64,000 nt of DNA from Haladaptatus sp. DYF46 (GCF_021083305.1 NZ_JAJFAY010000001.1:1860001-1924000), one strand, 5' to 3'; shown: positions 18,156 through 28,075, counted from the first letter of the stretch. The notes: generated by a model not told the origin, from the sequence alone. Numbers and translations: made by a program.

Positions 18156-19028
18156 ATGAACGTGGACGCGGTCGTACTGGACATCGACGGGGTACTGGTG
18201 GACGTGGCGGACTCCTACCGGCGGGCGATAATCGAGTCCGTCGAACGGGTTCACGGCGACACCATCCCCAAGGACGCCATCCAGTCGTTCAAGGACGCAT
18301 CGGGGTTCAACAACGACTGGGAACTCACCTACGCGGCGGCGCTGTACGTCCTCGCGTCCCGCGAAGGGCTGGACGAAACCGTCGAGGAGTTCACAGACGG
18401 CATCGCGGCGAACGGTGGCGGCCTCGACGCCGCCGAGGAAGTCGTCGCGGCGGAACTGCCCGACGACGCCCACGATAGGGTTCGGGCGGCATGGGACCCC
18501 GAAACGCTCCGCGACGTGTTCCAACAACTCTACCTCGGCTCCGACCTGTACGCCGAACTCGAAGGCGAAGCGGCGACGCTCGACACGCGGGGATACATCA
18601 ACGACGAACCCGTCCTCCTCGGGTCCGAGACGGTCGAAACGCTCACCGCGAACTATCCGGTCGGTATCGTCACCGGCAGGCCGAGCGCCGAGGCCGACAT
18701 CGCCCTCGAACGCGTCGGACTGGACGTAGCCGACGACCACCGATTCACCATGGACGATTGGGAGCAGGGCAAACCACATCCCCACGCCCTGATGACGCTG
18801 GGAGAGCGCTTCGACGCCGAGCGCGTCGTCTTCGTCGGCGACACCTTGGACGACGTTCGCACCGCGGTGAACGCCGACGGGACGGACCCCGACCGCGAGT
18901 ATTTCGGCGTCGGCGTTCTGACCGGTGGCTTGACGGGCGAATCGGGTCGCCGAAAGTACGAAGGAGCAGGCGCGGCGGCGGTCATCGACTCCATCGACGA
19001 TCTTCCGGCGCTTCTCGGGGGAAACTGA
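18156..19028 (+). CDS. HAD superfamily hydrolase (TIGR01548-type)
   Basis: The 290-residue protein has HAD motif [11 protein letters not shown] (residues 7-16), motif II VTGRP, motif III lysine in QGKPHPHAL and motif [13 protein letters not shown]. Length and the DGVL...SYRRAI N-terminus fit the haloarchaeal TIGR01548 type, in bacteria associated with imidazoleglycerol-phosphate or related phosphatase annotation; the actual phosphate ester is unknown. A TATA-like cttatc about 27 nt before the ATG fits a leaderless mRNA. Confidence 0.85.
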   Translation: MNVDAVVLDIDGVLVDVADSYRRAIIESVERVHGDTIPKDAIQSFKDASGFNNDWELTYAAALYVLASREGLDETVEEFTDGIAANGGGLDAAEEVVAAELPDDAHDRVRAAWDPETLRDVFQQLYLGSDLYAELEGEAATLDTRGYINDEPVLLGSETVETLTANYPVGIVTGRPSAEADIALERVGLDVADDHRFTMDDWEQGKPHPHALMTLGERFDAERVVFVGDTLDDVRTAVNADGTDPDREYFGVGVLTGGLTGESGRRKYEGAGAAAVIDSIDDLPALLGGN

Positions 19029-19053
19029 TATCTTTCGGTCACGATTCTCCCGT

Positions 19054-19443
19054 ATGGTATCCATCGACCGTCTCGTTCGTATCCTCGTCCTCGCCCTGCT
19101 GTCGGCGTTCGTCTTCAGCGCACTCTTCAGTCCGCCCGACCCGTTCACGCAAGTCGTGTTCGCGCCCGTGCTGTTCGTCGCCTCCCTCCCGGTCGCCAGT
19201 CTGGCGTCCGACGACCGGTGGACGCTTCGCAACCACAGCCTGTTCTTCCTCGTCGCGTGGGTCATCGGGTTCGCCGGACAACCGCTCATCCGCGGGCTGA
19301 CCCTCGACGGCACGGCGTGGTTCGTCGCCACCGTCGCGTGGGTTGCCCTCGCCATCCTGTTCGCTGGATGGTTCACCTATCTCGGCCCGGCGGCGAGCGT
19401 TTCCCTGAAGGGACCGCCTAAGGAAGCAACAGGCGGAACATAA
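19054..19443 (+). CDS. Four-helix membrane protein, unknown function
   Basis: The 129-residue protein is mostly hydrophobic, with predicted membrane helices at about residues 7-25, 32-50, 63-80 and 90-110, and a short polar C-terminus (LKGPPKEATGGT). I do not recognise a family. It starts 25 nt after the HAD hydrolase stop and may be co-transcribed with it. Confidence 0.65.
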   Translation: MVSIDRLVRILVLALLSAFVFSALFSPPDPFTQVVFAPVLFVASLPVASLASDDRWTLRNHSLFFLVAWVIGFAGQPLIRGLTLDGTAWFVATVAWVALAILFAGWFTYLGPAASVSLKGPPKEATGGT

Positions 19444-19478
19444 CAAAGCCAATCACGACCTTCCTGTGATTCGATACA

Positions 19479-19498
19479 GCCACGCTGTCGAGCGTGGC
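19479..19498 (+). terminator. 8-bp perfect hairpin downstream of the membrane protein gene
   Basis: gccacgct, loop gtcg, agcgtggc, 36 nt after the stop at 19443. There is no clear T-run, so its role as terminator is tentative. Confidence 0.4.
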
Positions 19499-19572
19499 CT
19501 TCGGAGAATCGTGTTTATGACGGCTTACACACTGCTACGCACCCAGCATCGCACTCGGAGGCGACCCGTTCG

Positions 19573-21006
19573 ATGAAGCTTCGTCCGGTACTTATCGTCC
19601 TCCTCGTCCTCTCCCTGTTCGGAACCGCCGTCGCGCTTCCACCGCCGGGTCTGCCCGGCGACGACCTGCCGGATGCGCCGACGAACCATCACGACACCTA
19701 CGCCGTCGAGCAGGGTGCGTCCTGTACGGAAGTCAGTCCGATTCAGGGCAACACGAGCGTCGTGGATTTCTACGACTATCGCACCCCGTACACCAATTCG
19801 AGCAGTTGGGCGTACGGCTACTTCGGGCCAAAATCGTTCACCCGCGACAACGGGAGCACGATGTTCCTGTATCAGGCCCCCAGCGGCGTGACCAGCCTCG
19901 TGATGATCCACGACCGGATGAACGAGACCCGAACCGGCGACAACAACCCGATGAGTACGGTGACGTTCGGGTTCGACGGCCTGCCGAGTTCCGGGCAGTG
20001 GGTGCTGATGGACGACACGTACCCGCACCGGGACGACCAGTGGTCGAGAACGCGCCTCGACTGGATATGGGCCGGGTCCCGCACGGACGGCGGCGTCTTT
20101 CGCGGTCTGTCCGGGGATTCCGAGATAACCGTCACCCCGTCGTGGAACGAGGATGCGACGCTCTACAACCCGCAACTCAAGCACGAACCGGTCACCTCGT
20201 GGGCGTTCCTCTCGGGAAGCGGTGCCAGTCCGAGCGCGACGGGACTCGACATGAACTCGCCCGTGACCGTCCACCCGGGGACGTGTGGTGCCTCGCTACA
20301 GGTGACGCTCCGCGCCGCGGGCACGGCCAGCGCCGGAACCCCGATCACCCTCGATGCGAGCCGGACGACGGACTCGGAGGGAACGCCGAAGAAGTACCGC
20401 TGGGACTACGACGACGACGGAACGATAGACGAGACGACGACACATCCGACGACGACCCACACCTACACGAAGCCCGGCGAACACGTCGCGCGGGTGACGG
20501 TCACGGACAGCAACGGTCACACCGCCAGCGCGACGACGCCCGTGACGGTGAAGCGAACCGAAGCGGACATCCACGTGACGAGCGCGTCGCTCGACCGAAC
20601 GCAGGTTTCGAAGGGAAAGAAGGTGAAAGTCACCGCAACGTTCAAAAACACGGGCGACGGCGACGGGACGATTCCGGCCGTCCTCGCGGTCGGCGATTCG
20701 GTCGGTGACAGAAAACGCGTTCACGTCGCCGCCGGGGGGACGAAAACGGTCACGTACACCTACGAAGCGACCGCCTCCGGGAAACAGGAAGTGGCCGTGA
20801 ACGGCGTTTCGGCGGGGACGCTCGCGGTCCAGCGATCGACCACGAATCAGGAGACGACGCACACGAAACCCGGCGACAGAACGACCCACGACTTACACGA
20901 CTCCCAGTCGCTCCCGGGGCCGAACGTGGTGTTCGACCATCCCGGCGTGAGCGGGTTCGTCGTCGCGCTCTTGCTCCTCGGCGCGGCGTTCGTGGTCCGT
21001 CGGTAG
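19573..21006 (+). CDS. Secreted/surface PKD-domain protein with C-terminal anchor
   Basis: The 477-residue protein has a Sec-type signal peptide (MKLRPVLIVLLVLSLFGTAVA), an N-terminal unassigned domain to about 230, a PKD domain (about 240-330; YRWDYDDDGTIDE, HTYTKPGEHVARVTV), a CARDB-like beta domain (about 335-425), a Thr-rich linker and a C-terminal PGV-hydrophobic-RR segment resembling a PGF-CTERM sorting signal. It is probably a cell-surface adhesion or binding protein anchored by an archaeosortase-type mechanism; the PGV instead of PGF is a variation. Confidence 0.8.
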   Translation: MKLRPVLIVLLVLSLFGTAVALPPPGLPGDDLPDAPTNHHDTYAVEQGASCTEVSPIQGNTSVVDFYDYRTPYTNSSSWAYGYFGPKSFTRDNGSTMFLYQAPSGVTSLVMIHDRMNETRTGDNNPMSTVTFGFDGLPSSGQWVLMDDTYPHRDDQWSRTRLDWIWAGSRTDGGVFRGLSGDSEITVTPSWNEDATLYNPQLKHEPVTSWAFLSGSGASPSATGLDMNSPVTVHPGTCGASLQVTLRAAGTASAGTPITLDASRTTDSEGTPKKYRWDYDDDGTIDETTTHPTTTHTYTKPGEHVARVTVTDSNGHTASATTPVTVKRTEADIHVTSASLDRTQVSKGKKVKVTATFKNTGDGDGTIPAVLAVGDSVGDRKRVHVAAGGTKTVTYTYEATASGKQEVAVNGVSAGTLAVQRSTTNQETTHTKPGDRTTHDLHDSQSLPGPNVVFDHPGVSGFVVALLLLGAAFVVRR

Positions 21007-21077
21007 GTCGACACCCCCTCGGTTCCGGCACGACGGTGACGAGGCGTTTTTAACCGTGCTCTCCATATCGCCCGCCA

Positions 21078-21626
21078 ATGACGAAAATCCTCGTCGTGGA
21101 CAACCACGGACAGTTCACCCATCTCGAACACCGGGCGCTTCGGGACATGGGCATCGAAACCGAACTCATCGACAACGACACGCCGCCGGAGGACATCGAC
21201 GCCGACGGCCTCGTCCTCTCCGGCGGCCCGTCGATGGACGACATCGGCAACTGCGCGGCGTACCTCGAACTCGGGGTTCCGGTTCTCGGCATCTGTCTGG
21301 GCATGCAGGTCATGGCGCACGTGCTCGACGGCGAAACCGGGGAGGGGGAGTACGGTGGCTACGCCGACGTGAGCGTCGACATAACGAGCGACGACGATCC
21401 GGTCGTCGGGTCGCTCGCACCCGAAACTCGCGTCTGGGCCAGCCACGCGGACGAAGTGAAGCGGGTTCCGTCCGGGTTCGAACGAACCGCCACCAGCGAC
21501 GTCTGCGGCATCGAGGCGATGAGCGATTCCGACCGCGACCTGTACGGCGTCCAGTGGCATCCGGAAGTGGCACACACCGAGGACGGCGAGGAAGTGTTCG
21601 AAAACTTCCAAAGCGTTTGTGAGTAG
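21078..21626 (+). CDS. guaAA: GMP synthase [glutamine-hydrolysing], subunit A
   Basis: The 182-residue class I glutamine amidotransferase has LVLSGGPSMDD, the nucleophile Cys in GICLGMQVMA (about residues 73-82) and the catalytic His-Glu pair in GVQWHPEVAHTE (about 157-168). In Archaea GMP synthase is split; this subunit supplies ammonia to the separate ATP-pyrophosphatase subunit, not present in the window, which converts XMP to GMP. The length matches archaeal GuaAa. Confidence 0.95.
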   Translation: MTKILVVDNHGQFTHLEHRALRDMGIETELIDNDTPPEDIDADGLVLSGGPSMDDIGNCAAYLELGVPVLGICLGMQVMAHVLDGETGEGEYGGYADVSVDITSDDDPVVGSLAPETRVWASHADEVKRVPSGFERTATSDVCGIEAMSDSDRDLYGVQWHPEVAHTEDGEEVFENFQSVCE

Positions 21627-21662
21627 TATACTTTAACTCTCCGCGGCGTAGCCTTTCGCCCA

Positions 21663-23516
21663 ATGACAGCGACCCAGAGCGACCTGGCGAGCCTGTCCCG
21701 ATACATCTTCCGTGCGCCGCAGTGGTACGCGAGCGTGGGATTCGCGCTCCTCATCGCCGCGATCGCGGGTATCGGGGCCTTCGACTCGCAGTATATCCTA
21801 CAGGACGCGTGGGAGGGGATCTTCTTTATCGGGATTCCGACGGTCGTCGCGAGCATCTTCACGACGCCGGTGGACCGCCGCCTCGGCGGACAGTTGACCT
21901 ACAACCGGTCGTCGCTCCTCGCGCTGACGTGTGAAATCATCGTCGTCACCGTGTTGTCGATAGCGGGGACCATCTCGGCGTTCACGGGGATGGGCCAGCA
22001 GTTCGTCTTCGACGTGCTCCTCTTCAGCCTCGCGTCCGTCTTCGCCCTCCGCCTCCTCGTGGTGATGGCCGTTTCGCGCACCTCGTTTCTGACCGCAATC
22101 GTACCGGCGGGCATCCAGACCGGGGGCGCCGCCGTCCTCTTTTTCATCTACAGCGAGACGATCCGCGTCCTCGAAGTCGGCGGTCCGCTCGTGCAGGATT
22201 TGCTCGCCCGCGGCGACAAAGCCCCGGCCGCGTTCGGCGTCATCTCGCCGCGGGACTTCGTCCTCCTCGGCGTCGTCAGCGGGATGTACGCCCTCGGTGT
22301 CTACGTCTTTCTCGTCGTCATCGACCGACCGTGGCGACGCAGTCTCGGCGTCAGCGCGCTCGACTTCCTCCAGGGATTCATCGGCCACATCGCGGAGGGA
22401 ACCCGCGAACTGGAGGACTTCTTCGAGCAGATGGGTCAGCAGGCGATCATCCCCGTCACCGTCCTCTCCTTTCGGCGCGAGGACGAAAGCGAGAAGGCGC
22501 GGTTCGTCCTGCCGATGATTCACCCCGGTCCGATGGGCGAAATCGGCGGCGGCAACCTCCCCCGACGGGTCGCCGCGGAGTCGGACGGGATGGCGTTTCC
22601 GCCCCACGCGACCGCCGGACACGACTTCAACCTCGTCACCGAGCGCGAAGTGGACACCATCCTCGAAACGGCGCACACCGCCTTCGAGCGAATCGAGTAT
22701 AGCGACGACGCCAGTCGGAGCGTCAGAGTGCAGGAAGGGGACGCCAAAATCATGGGCCAATCGTTCGGGGACGACGCCCTCCTCGTCGCCACCTACTCCC
22801 CCGAGTTCGCCGACGACGTGGAGTACGCGGTCGGATTAGCCGCCGCCGCCGAAGCCCGGTCGGGCGGGATGGACGAGGTGATGCTGGTCGATGCGCACAA
22901 CTGCAACAACGGACTCCAAGGCGAAGACATCGGACACGTCTACCCCGGAAGCGAGCGCTCGTTTCACATGATTCAGGCCGCGCGGGCGACGGCGGGCGAA
23001 CTCGGAAACGCCGAGCGAGGCCACCCGGAACTCGGCGTCGCGTGGGACGAAACCGAGTGGACGCCCGCGGACGGAATCGGACCGCTCGGCGTTCGCGTCG
23101 CGGTGCTCGACGTGGCGGGGCAACGGACGGTGTACGTGCTCGTCGACGGCAACAACATGGAACCCGGCCTCCGGGACCGCATCGTCGCCGCCGTCGGGGC
23201 CGACGATGTCGAGGTGATGACCACCGACACCCACATCGTGAACATGGTCGAGTCCTCGAATCAGGTCGGCGGGGCTATCGACCACGACGAACTCATCTCC
23301 CTCGTCACGCGGTTGACCGACGAGGCGGCCGCGGACCTCGAACCCGTCGAGGCGGGCATGGCGAGCGAGTACGCCGACGTGACCGTCTTCGGCAACGACC
23401 GCACCGAGACGCTGGCGAGTCACGCGAACGCCGTCATCGCCATGGGTGCGGCGCTGGCCGGGGCGGTCATCCTCGCGGTGACGGCCATCAGCGTCCTCAT
23501 CTTCTTCCTCGCCTGA
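21663..23516 (+). CDS. DUF2070 family archaeal membrane protein
   Basis: The 617-residue protein has about seven predicted membrane helices in the first 230 residues, a large soluble region with the conserved HPGPMGEIGGGNLP motif (about 285-298) and VDAHNCNN (about 405-412), and a final C-terminal helix. This matches DUF2070, conserved in Archaea and of unknown function; the His/Asp-rich motifs suggest a metal-dependent hydrolase-like soluble part. An A/T-rich TATA-like stretch (atacttta) precedes the ATG by about 27 nt. Confidence 0.9.
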   Translation: MTATQSDLASLSRYIFRAPQWYASVGFALLIAAIAGIGAFDSQYILQDAWEGIFFIGIPTVVASIFTTPVDRRLGGQLTYNRSSLLALTCEIIVVTVLSIAGTISAFTGMGQQFVFDVLLFSLASVFALRLLVVMAVSRTSFLTAIVPAGIQTGGAAVLFFIYSETIRVLEVGGPLVQDLLARGDKAPAAFGVISPRDFVLLGVVSGMYALGVYVFLVVIDRPWRRSLGVSALDFLQGFIGHIAEGTRELEDFFEQMGQQAIIPVTVLSFRREDESEKARFVLPMIHPGPMGEIGGGNLPRRVAAESDGMAFPPHATAGHDFNLVTEREVDTILETAHTAFERIEYSDDASRSVRVQEGDAKIMGQSFGDDALLVATYSPEFADDVEYAVGLAAAAEARSGGMDEVMLVDAHNCNNGLQGEDIGHVYPGSERSFHMIQAARATAGELGNAERGHPELGVAWDETEWTPADGIGPLGVRVAVLDVAGQRTVYVLVDGNNMEPGLRDRIVAAVGADDVEVMTTDTHIVNMVESSNQVGGAIDHDELISLVTRLTDEAAADLEPVEAGMASEYADVTVFGNDRTETLASHANAVIAMGAALAGAVILAVTAISVLIFFLA

Positions 23517-23581
23517 GGCTGTCGGAGATATCGCAATCGAGTTTATCCACTTCTCACGCTTACCCTCACTCGGAGGGGAAA

Positions 23582-24973
23582 ATGGCAATCGAAACGACCG
23601 AAAGGGGAGTGGAAAGGCTTCGCGCACAGTTGAAGGGAGAACTCGTCACGCCGGGCGACCCGGCCTACGACGAGGCGAGGGGGGTGTGGAACGGGATGAT
23701 AAACAAGCGACCGGCGATGATCGCCCGTTGCGACGGCGTCGCGGACGTACAGGCCGCGGTGACGGTCGCGCGGGAACACGACATTCCGATCGCGGTTCGC
23801 GGCGGCGGGCACGGCGTCGCCGGACGCGCGGTGGTCGACGGCGGCCTCGTCATCGACCTCGAACCGATGCACTGGGTTCGGGTGAACCCCGAAACCCGGC
23901 GCGTTCGCGCGGGTGCCGGGGCGACGTGGGGCGACGTGGACCGCGAGACGCAACCGTTCGGCCTCGCGGTGCCGGGGGGCGTCGTCTCCGACACGGGTAT
24001 CGCCGGACTCACGCTCGGCGGCGGCATGGGACACGTCCGCCGGAAGTACGGCCTCTCGTGTGACAACCTCGTCTCGGCCGACGTGGTGACGGCGGACGGC
24101 GCGTACATCACCGCGAGCGAGGACGAACACGAGGACTTGTTCTGGGCGCTCCGGGGCGGCGGCGGGAACTTCGGCGTCGTCACCGCCTTCGAGTACGAGG
24201 CCCACCCCGTCGGCCCCGACGTCGCGATGTGTTTCGTCTGGTACGACGGCGAGCGGGCGACGGAGGTCCTCCGGAAGTTCCGGGAGTACGCGGCCGACGC
24301 ACCCGACGAGGTGAGTCTGCTGCCGTTCTACGCGTGGGTTCCGGACCTCCCCGAGTTCCCCGGGGAGTCGTGGGGCGACTCCTCCGTGGCGTTCCTCGGT
24401 TGCTACGCGGGCGACCCGGCGGACGGCGAAGCCGAACTCCGAACGGTCCGGGAGTTCGGCGAACCGGTGGTGGATTTCAGCGGGACGATGCCGTACGTCG
24501 AACTCCAGACGATGTTGGACGAGGATTACCCGAACGGGCGTCTCTACTACTGGAAATCTCTCTACATCGACGAGTTGAGCGACGACATCATCGACGCCGT
24601 CGTCGCCTGTGCCGAGCGCTGTCCGGTCCCGCTCTCGACCGTCGATATCTGGCAAGGCGGTGGCGCGCCCGCTCGCGTCGGCGAGACGGAAACCGCCTTC
24701 GCACACCGGGACGCGCCGTACGGTCTCAACTTCGAGGCGAACTGGGACGACCCGCGACAGACTGACGCGGCCATCGCGTGGGTGCGCGACTCCGTCGCCG
24801 AGCTGCGGGAGTTCCCCGAAATCCGCGGGCAGTACGTCAACTTCCCCGGACTCGAAGAGGAACCGTCCTCCGTTCCGTTCGGCGAGAACGCGGAGCGACT
24901 CGGGGCGGTAAAGGCCGAGTACGACCCCGACGGCGTCTTCCGCGCTCACGGAAACCTCGAACCGGGAATCTGA
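23582..24973 (+). CDS. Berberine-bridge-type FAD oxidoreductase, bicovalent flavin signature
   Basis: The 463-residue PCMH-family flavoprotein has RGGGHGVAG with His77, and KYGLSCDN with Cys160. These are the two positions that form 8-alpha-histidyl and 6-S-cysteinyl links in bicovalently flavinylated BBE-like oxidases. The FAD domain includes AVPGGVVSDTGIAGLTLGGGMG and the BBE C-terminal motif is present (FRAHGNLEPG; the usual NxN is changed). The substrate, probably a sugar or alcohol, is unknown. It is monocistronic. Confidence 0.88.
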   Translation: MAIETTERGVERLRAQLKGELVTPGDPAYDEARGVWNGMINKRPAMIARCDGVADVQAAVTVAREHDIPIAVRGGGHGVAGRAVVDGGLVIDLEPMHWVRVNPETRRVRAGAGATWGDVDRETQPFGLAVPGGVVSDTGIAGLTLGGGMGHVRRKYGLSCDNLVSADVVTADGAYITASEDEHEDLFWALRGGGGNFGVVTAFEYEAHPVGPDVAMCFVWYDGERATEVLRKFREYAADAPDEVSLLPFYAWVPDLPEFPGESWGDSSVAFLGCYAGDPADGEAELRTVREFGEPVVDFSGTMPYVELQTMLDEDYPNGRLYYWKSLYIDELSDDIIDAVVACAERCPVPLSTVDIWQGGGAPARVGETETAFAHRDAPYGLNFEANWDDPRQTDAAIAWVRDSVAELREFPEIRGQYVNFPGLEEEPSSVPFGENAERLGAVKAEYDPDGVFRAHGNLEPGI

Positions 24974-24999
24974 ACGAAAATCCTATTCTTTCTGTACTC

Positions 25000-25170
25000 G
25001 TGACGGTATGTGTGCGACCTCTCAAACTAGCGCTTGCGTGGCTGTTCGCCTGCTTTCTCCTCACCGTCTTCGCGGCGGTTCCACTGCTCGCTGGTATCGT
25101 CGTTGGGTCCCTCGGTCTCGTCGTCTTCGTCGCCATCGCGTACGTCACGATGAAGACGCCAGTGTCGTGA
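25000..25170 (+). CDS. Small two-helix membrane protein
   Basis: The 56-residue frame (GTG start; an alternative GTG at 25012 removes four residues) has two hydrophobic helices (LALAWLFACFLLTVFAAV and GIVVGSLGLVVFVAIAYV) and a short basic-polar end. It starts 26 nt after the oxidoreductase gene. No family is recognised; support is the helical pattern and position. Confidence 0.5.
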   Translation: MTVCVRPLKLALAWLFACFLLTVFAAVPLLAGIVVGSLGLVVFVAIAYVTMKTPVS

Positions 25171-25598
25171 CTACCGTTCACCGTTCGATACCCCGAAAAT
25201 CCCCCGTGTCCCCTTCGGAAGGTCCATCCGTACTCCCGAGCCTACTCCCCCCCAGCGTCTCCGCCGAGGGTTTTCGGGTCGCCACGTTCGGCGTGTTCCA
25301 GCGTACAATCGTTCGTGTCGGTCCGCGCGTTCTCCACAAGGGAGGGCGTTTACCACTCGATTGCCGCCGGTTCGCCCCGAGGGAAATGTCTCCCGGTCGT
25401 CGGTTGTCCCGACGAGTGACGGGTGGGCGGTTCAGCCCGGAAAACGCTGTCTCACGGCGCGAGGAAAGCGCGCCGAGTCCGCCGTTTTCGGCGGTCGTCC
25501 TCCGAGCGGGCCTGTGACTGGCGACGTATCACAGTAACTCAAAGCGCGTTATATCTTATAAGAATTCGGCTTGAATATGCCAGACATGGGAATGAACG
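25171..25598. other. 428-nt region without a recognisable gene
   Basis: Both strands show only Arg/Ser-rich open frames typical of shadow reading. It contains an 18-nt element (25481-25498) identical to one at 31151-31168 and an A/T-rich stretch near 25545-25565 resembling a promoter, but no gene follows on the plus strand. Confidence 0.6.
25481..25498. repeat. Dispersed 18-nt repeat, copy 1
   Basis: gccgttttcggcggtcgt occurs identically at 31151-31168; the first 12 nt form a gccg-tttt-cggc mini-hairpin. Confidence 0.6.
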
Positions 25599-25850
25599 TT
25601 ACGCCGATTCTTCAGCTTCGGCGAACAGCTCATCGACCGCCGCGCGGGCGGCCAAGGCGGCGTCGTTCGCCACCTTTTCCTCGTCCCGACTCGCGTCCGG
25701 CGCGTTGAGGTACACGTCCACGTCGAGAACGCCCTCCTCGAACGTTACCGTCACGTCCACGTCCGTAATGTCCGACTGTTTGATTCGGTCGAGTATCAGG
25801 CCCTCGGCCGCTTCCGAGGCCGTCTGAACGACCGTCTCGTCGCTGACCAT
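25599..25850 (-). CDS. DUF3194 family protein
   Basis: The 83-residue acidic protein has VDVTVTFEEGVLDVDVYLNAP (about 31-51) and an Ala/Glu-rich C-terminal helix. It matches DUF3194, a small archaeal family encoded next to prefoldin beta. It starts 3 nt after pfdB and is certainly co-transcribed with it. Function is unknown; context suggests a chaperone or translation role. Confidence 0.82.
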   Translation of the reverse strand: MVSDETVVQTASEAAEGLILDRIKQSDITDVDVTVTFEEGVLDVDVYLNAPDASRDEEKVANDAALAARAAVDELFAEAEESA

Positions 25851-25853
25851 CGC

Positions 25854-26249
25854 TTACGCGCCGCCAGCGCCGCCGGGACCGGTCGGGCCGGACGGGCCAC
25901 CTGCGCCGCCACCGAGCATCTCTTGGAGTTCGCTCTGCAGCTTCTCGAACTGGTCGCGGACGCGCTCTTCCTGTTTGTTGAGCGTCTCGACGCGGATTTC
26001 GAGGCTGTCGACCTTGTCATCGAGGTCCGACTGGGCCGTCTCGTAGTCGGTCTTGACGAACAGTTCGCCGACTTCGTGGAACATCGTCGCGTCCTCGTCG
26101 ATGTCGTCGAGTTCGTCGAGCGCGTTCTCCGACTCGGAGAGTTGCGTCTCGGCCTGGTTCTTCTGCATGGCGACCTGTTGTGCCGTGTCCTGAAGGTCCT
26201 GCAGTTGCTCGAGCTTTTCCTGTGCTTCCGGTGGAAGATTACCCTGCAT
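25854..26249 (-). CDS. pfdB: Prefoldin subunit beta
   Basis: The 131-residue protein consists of two long coiled-coil helices (about 3-45 and 72-115) joined by a beta-hairpin segment ([20 protein letters not shown]), the prefoldin beta design. Prefoldin (two alpha, four beta) captures unfolded proteins and passes them to the thermosome. The C-terminus is an unusual Gly/Pro-rich tail ([18 protein letters not shown]). The ATG at 26249 ([16 protein letters not shown]) is the family start. It is followed by DUF3194. Confidence 0.95.
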   Translation of the reverse strand: MQGNLPPEAQEKLEQLQDLQDTAQQVAMQKNQAETQLSESENALDELDDIDEDATMFHEVGELFVKTDYETAQSDLDDKVDSLEIRVETLNKQEERVRDQFEKLQSELQEMLGGGAGGPSGPTGPGGAGGA

Positions 26250-26364
26250 ACCCGTTCCTTGTCGCCCGGACTGAAAAAGCCCCGCTTTTACGTTCGTGAG
26301 GGGACCGTTTCCCGTCGGTAATTCCGGCAAAATTCCTTTCCCCTGTTCCGTCGAACCGTCGAGT

Positions 26365-27351
26365 ATGAACGTCTTCGTCGCTGGCGCGACCGGTGTGCTC
26401 GGGCGTGAACTCGTCGCGGAACTCGCGGCACGGAACCACCACGTCGTCGGCCTCTCCCGAGGCGCGCGTGGTGACGAACTCGTCGCCGATCGCGGGGGCG
26501 AACCCCGACGCGGGGATATCCTCGACGAGAAATCGCTCGCCGACGCCGCCGAGGGATGTTCGGCCCTGATTCACGCCGCAACCGCGATTCCGACGAGTCG
26601 AAAACCGACCGAGGATGAGTGGGTCAGAAACGATCGGGTGCGCGCCGAGGGGGCCAGAAATCTGGTGGCCGCCGCGGAGGAAGTCGACGCCGATAGGCTC
26701 CTCCTCCAGAGCATCGTTTGGGTCGCCCGACAACCCGACGGGCGGCCGTTCGACGAGGAGTCATCGCCCGACCCCGACCGTACGACGCGTTCCGCGCTGG
26801 ATGCCGAGCGAATCGTCAGGCGGGGCGGCGAGGAAGGAGGGTTCGACGTCGGCGTTCTCCGATGCGGTTTCTTCTACTCGCCGGAGTCAGCACACACCCG
26901 GCAGATGGGTAGCGGCCTGCTAGACGGGAAGTTCCCTATTTTAGGCGGCGGCCCCCTCGGGAAACGGGATGCGACGCTTTCGATGCTCCACGTCGAGGAC
27001 GCGGCGCGGGCGTTCGCCACGGCGGCCGAATCCGACGCGACCGGATGCTGGCACGTCACCGACGACGAACCGGTTTCGCTGGCGACGATGCTGACCGCGT
27101 TCGCGGACCGTTTGGGTGCACCGGAACCCCGGCGGATACCCGGATGGCTCGCCCGCCCGCTCGTCGGGAGACACTCGGTGCGCCTGCTGACGAAGTCGAT
27201 GCCGACGACGAACCGACGGTTTCGGGAGACGTTCGACTGGGAACCGACGTATCCGAGCTATCGGGAGGGGTTGGACGAAGTGGTCGAAACGTGGCGAAAC
27301 GACGGACTGCTCATCGCGGGTGGCGACGGCTACGAATGGCGAGAACAGTAA
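26365..27351 (+). CDS. NAD(P)-dependent epimerase/dehydratase-like SDR
   Basis: The 328-residue atypical/extended SDR has the cofactor motif [13 protein letters not shown] (residues 5-17), ALIHAATAI, and the region [14 protein letters not shown] partner helix; a typical YxxxK is not evident (the position reads [12 protein letters not shown]). It is oppositely oriented between two parts of the otherwise same-strand translation cluster (rpl37ae-rpoP-pcc1 and pfdB-DUF3194), as if inserted there. The substrate is unknown. Confidence 0.85.
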   Translation: MNVFVAGATGVLGRELVAELAARNHHVVGLSRGARGDELVADRGGEPRRGDILDEKSLADAAEGCSALIHAATAIPTSRKPTEDEWVRNDRVRAEGARNLVAAAEEVDADRLLLQSIVWVARQPDGRPFDEESSPDPDRTTRSALDAERIVRRGGEEGGFDVGVLRCGFFYSPESAHTRQMGSGLLDGKFPILGGGPLGKRDATLSMLHVEDAARAFATAAESDATGCWHVTDDEPVSLATMLTAFADRLGAPEPRRIPGWLARPLVGRHSVRLLTKSMPTTNRRFRETFDWEPTYPSYREGLDEVVETWRNDGLLIAGGDGYEWREQ

Positions 27352-27369
27352 GTCGGGGACCGGTACGTC

Positions 27370-27663
27370 TCACTCGCTCTCGAAGAGAACTACGTCCTCG
27401 TCGTCCCCGTCGTCCTCGTCGTCCAGACAGAGGGGCACCGGCGGTCCCCAGAGATATCGATGCTGGCCGTCGCAGGCGGGACAATCGTACGTCGCGATTC
27501 CCTCGCCGTCGGCGACGCTCGAATCCCAGTCGTCGGGGTCGGTGTGTTCCGTGGCGATGGGCGTCATCGTCTCGGGGCATCGGATCTCGATGCGGTGGTC
27601 GCGGTCGAAGTCGGGATTGCCATCGTCGCCCTTCTTTCGCCCGAACGGATTGAGTCCGAACAC
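27370..27663 (-). CDS. Small haloarchaeal protein with Cys pairs, unknown function
   Basis: The 97-residue protein (GTG start at 27663, MFGLNPFGRKK) contains CPETM and CPACDG cysteines, a possible zinc site, followed by GQHRYLWGPPVPL and a very acidic tail. I chose the GTG because the upstream reading frame is Arg/Gly-rich and implausible. It follows pcc1 by 140 nt on the same strand. No function is assigned. Confidence 0.65.
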   Translation of the reverse strand: MFGLNPFGRKKGDDGNPDFDRDHRIEIRCPETMTPIATEHTDPDDWDSSVADGEGIATYDCPACDGQHRYLWGPPVPLCLDDEDDGDDEDVVLFESE

Positions 27664-27803
27664 GTCTATCGCCACCCGAGGAGGTCGCTGCGTTCCGATG
27701 TTCGAGGGGTACTGGGGACCGATCTCTCCTGCGGCACGATAGCAACCTAACGAACCCCACGAACACAAAGGCGTCGATGCGATTCGAAACGTTTCTGAAG
27801 AAT

Positions 27804-28070
27804 CTAGAGTGACAGTTCCCCGACCGAATCGCCCGTCTCGGCCACCATCTCGGCGACCCCCACCAACGTTTGCCACGTGTTCAGCGCCGCACGGAGGGCG
27901 ATGAGGTCTTCGGCCTCGACGCGAACGGAAACGGTCCGTCCGTCCCGTGCGACGGTCGTCCGCGAGCGGTCGTCGTCGATTTCGCCGATCTCCTGTCCGA
28001 CGCTCCGGAAAATCAAGAGTGCACGCTCCTCGGAATCGTACTCGAAATCGAGAAGCGCGTCGTGAGACAC
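27804..28070 (-). CDS. pcc1: KEOPS complex subunit Pcc1
   Basis: The 88-residue protein has a small alpha/beta fold with a strongly conserved C-terminal helix DLIALRAALNTWQTLVGVAEMV, the Pcc1 signature. Pcc1 is the dimerisation subunit of KEOPS, which makes N6-threonylcarbamoyladenosine at tRNA position 37. The start is a GTG 5 nt after rpoP, in the operon rpl37ae-rpoP-pcc1. Confidence 0.9.
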   Translation of the reverse strand: MSHDALLDFEYDSEERALLIFRSVGQEIGEIDDDRSRTTVARDGRTVSVRVEAEDLIALRAALNTWQTLVGVAEMVAETGDSVGELSL

Positions 28071-28075
28071 GGGCG

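Noticed and set aside
25171..25356. 61-codon minus-strand frame
   Set aside because: No promoter, Arg-rich, no recognisable fold.
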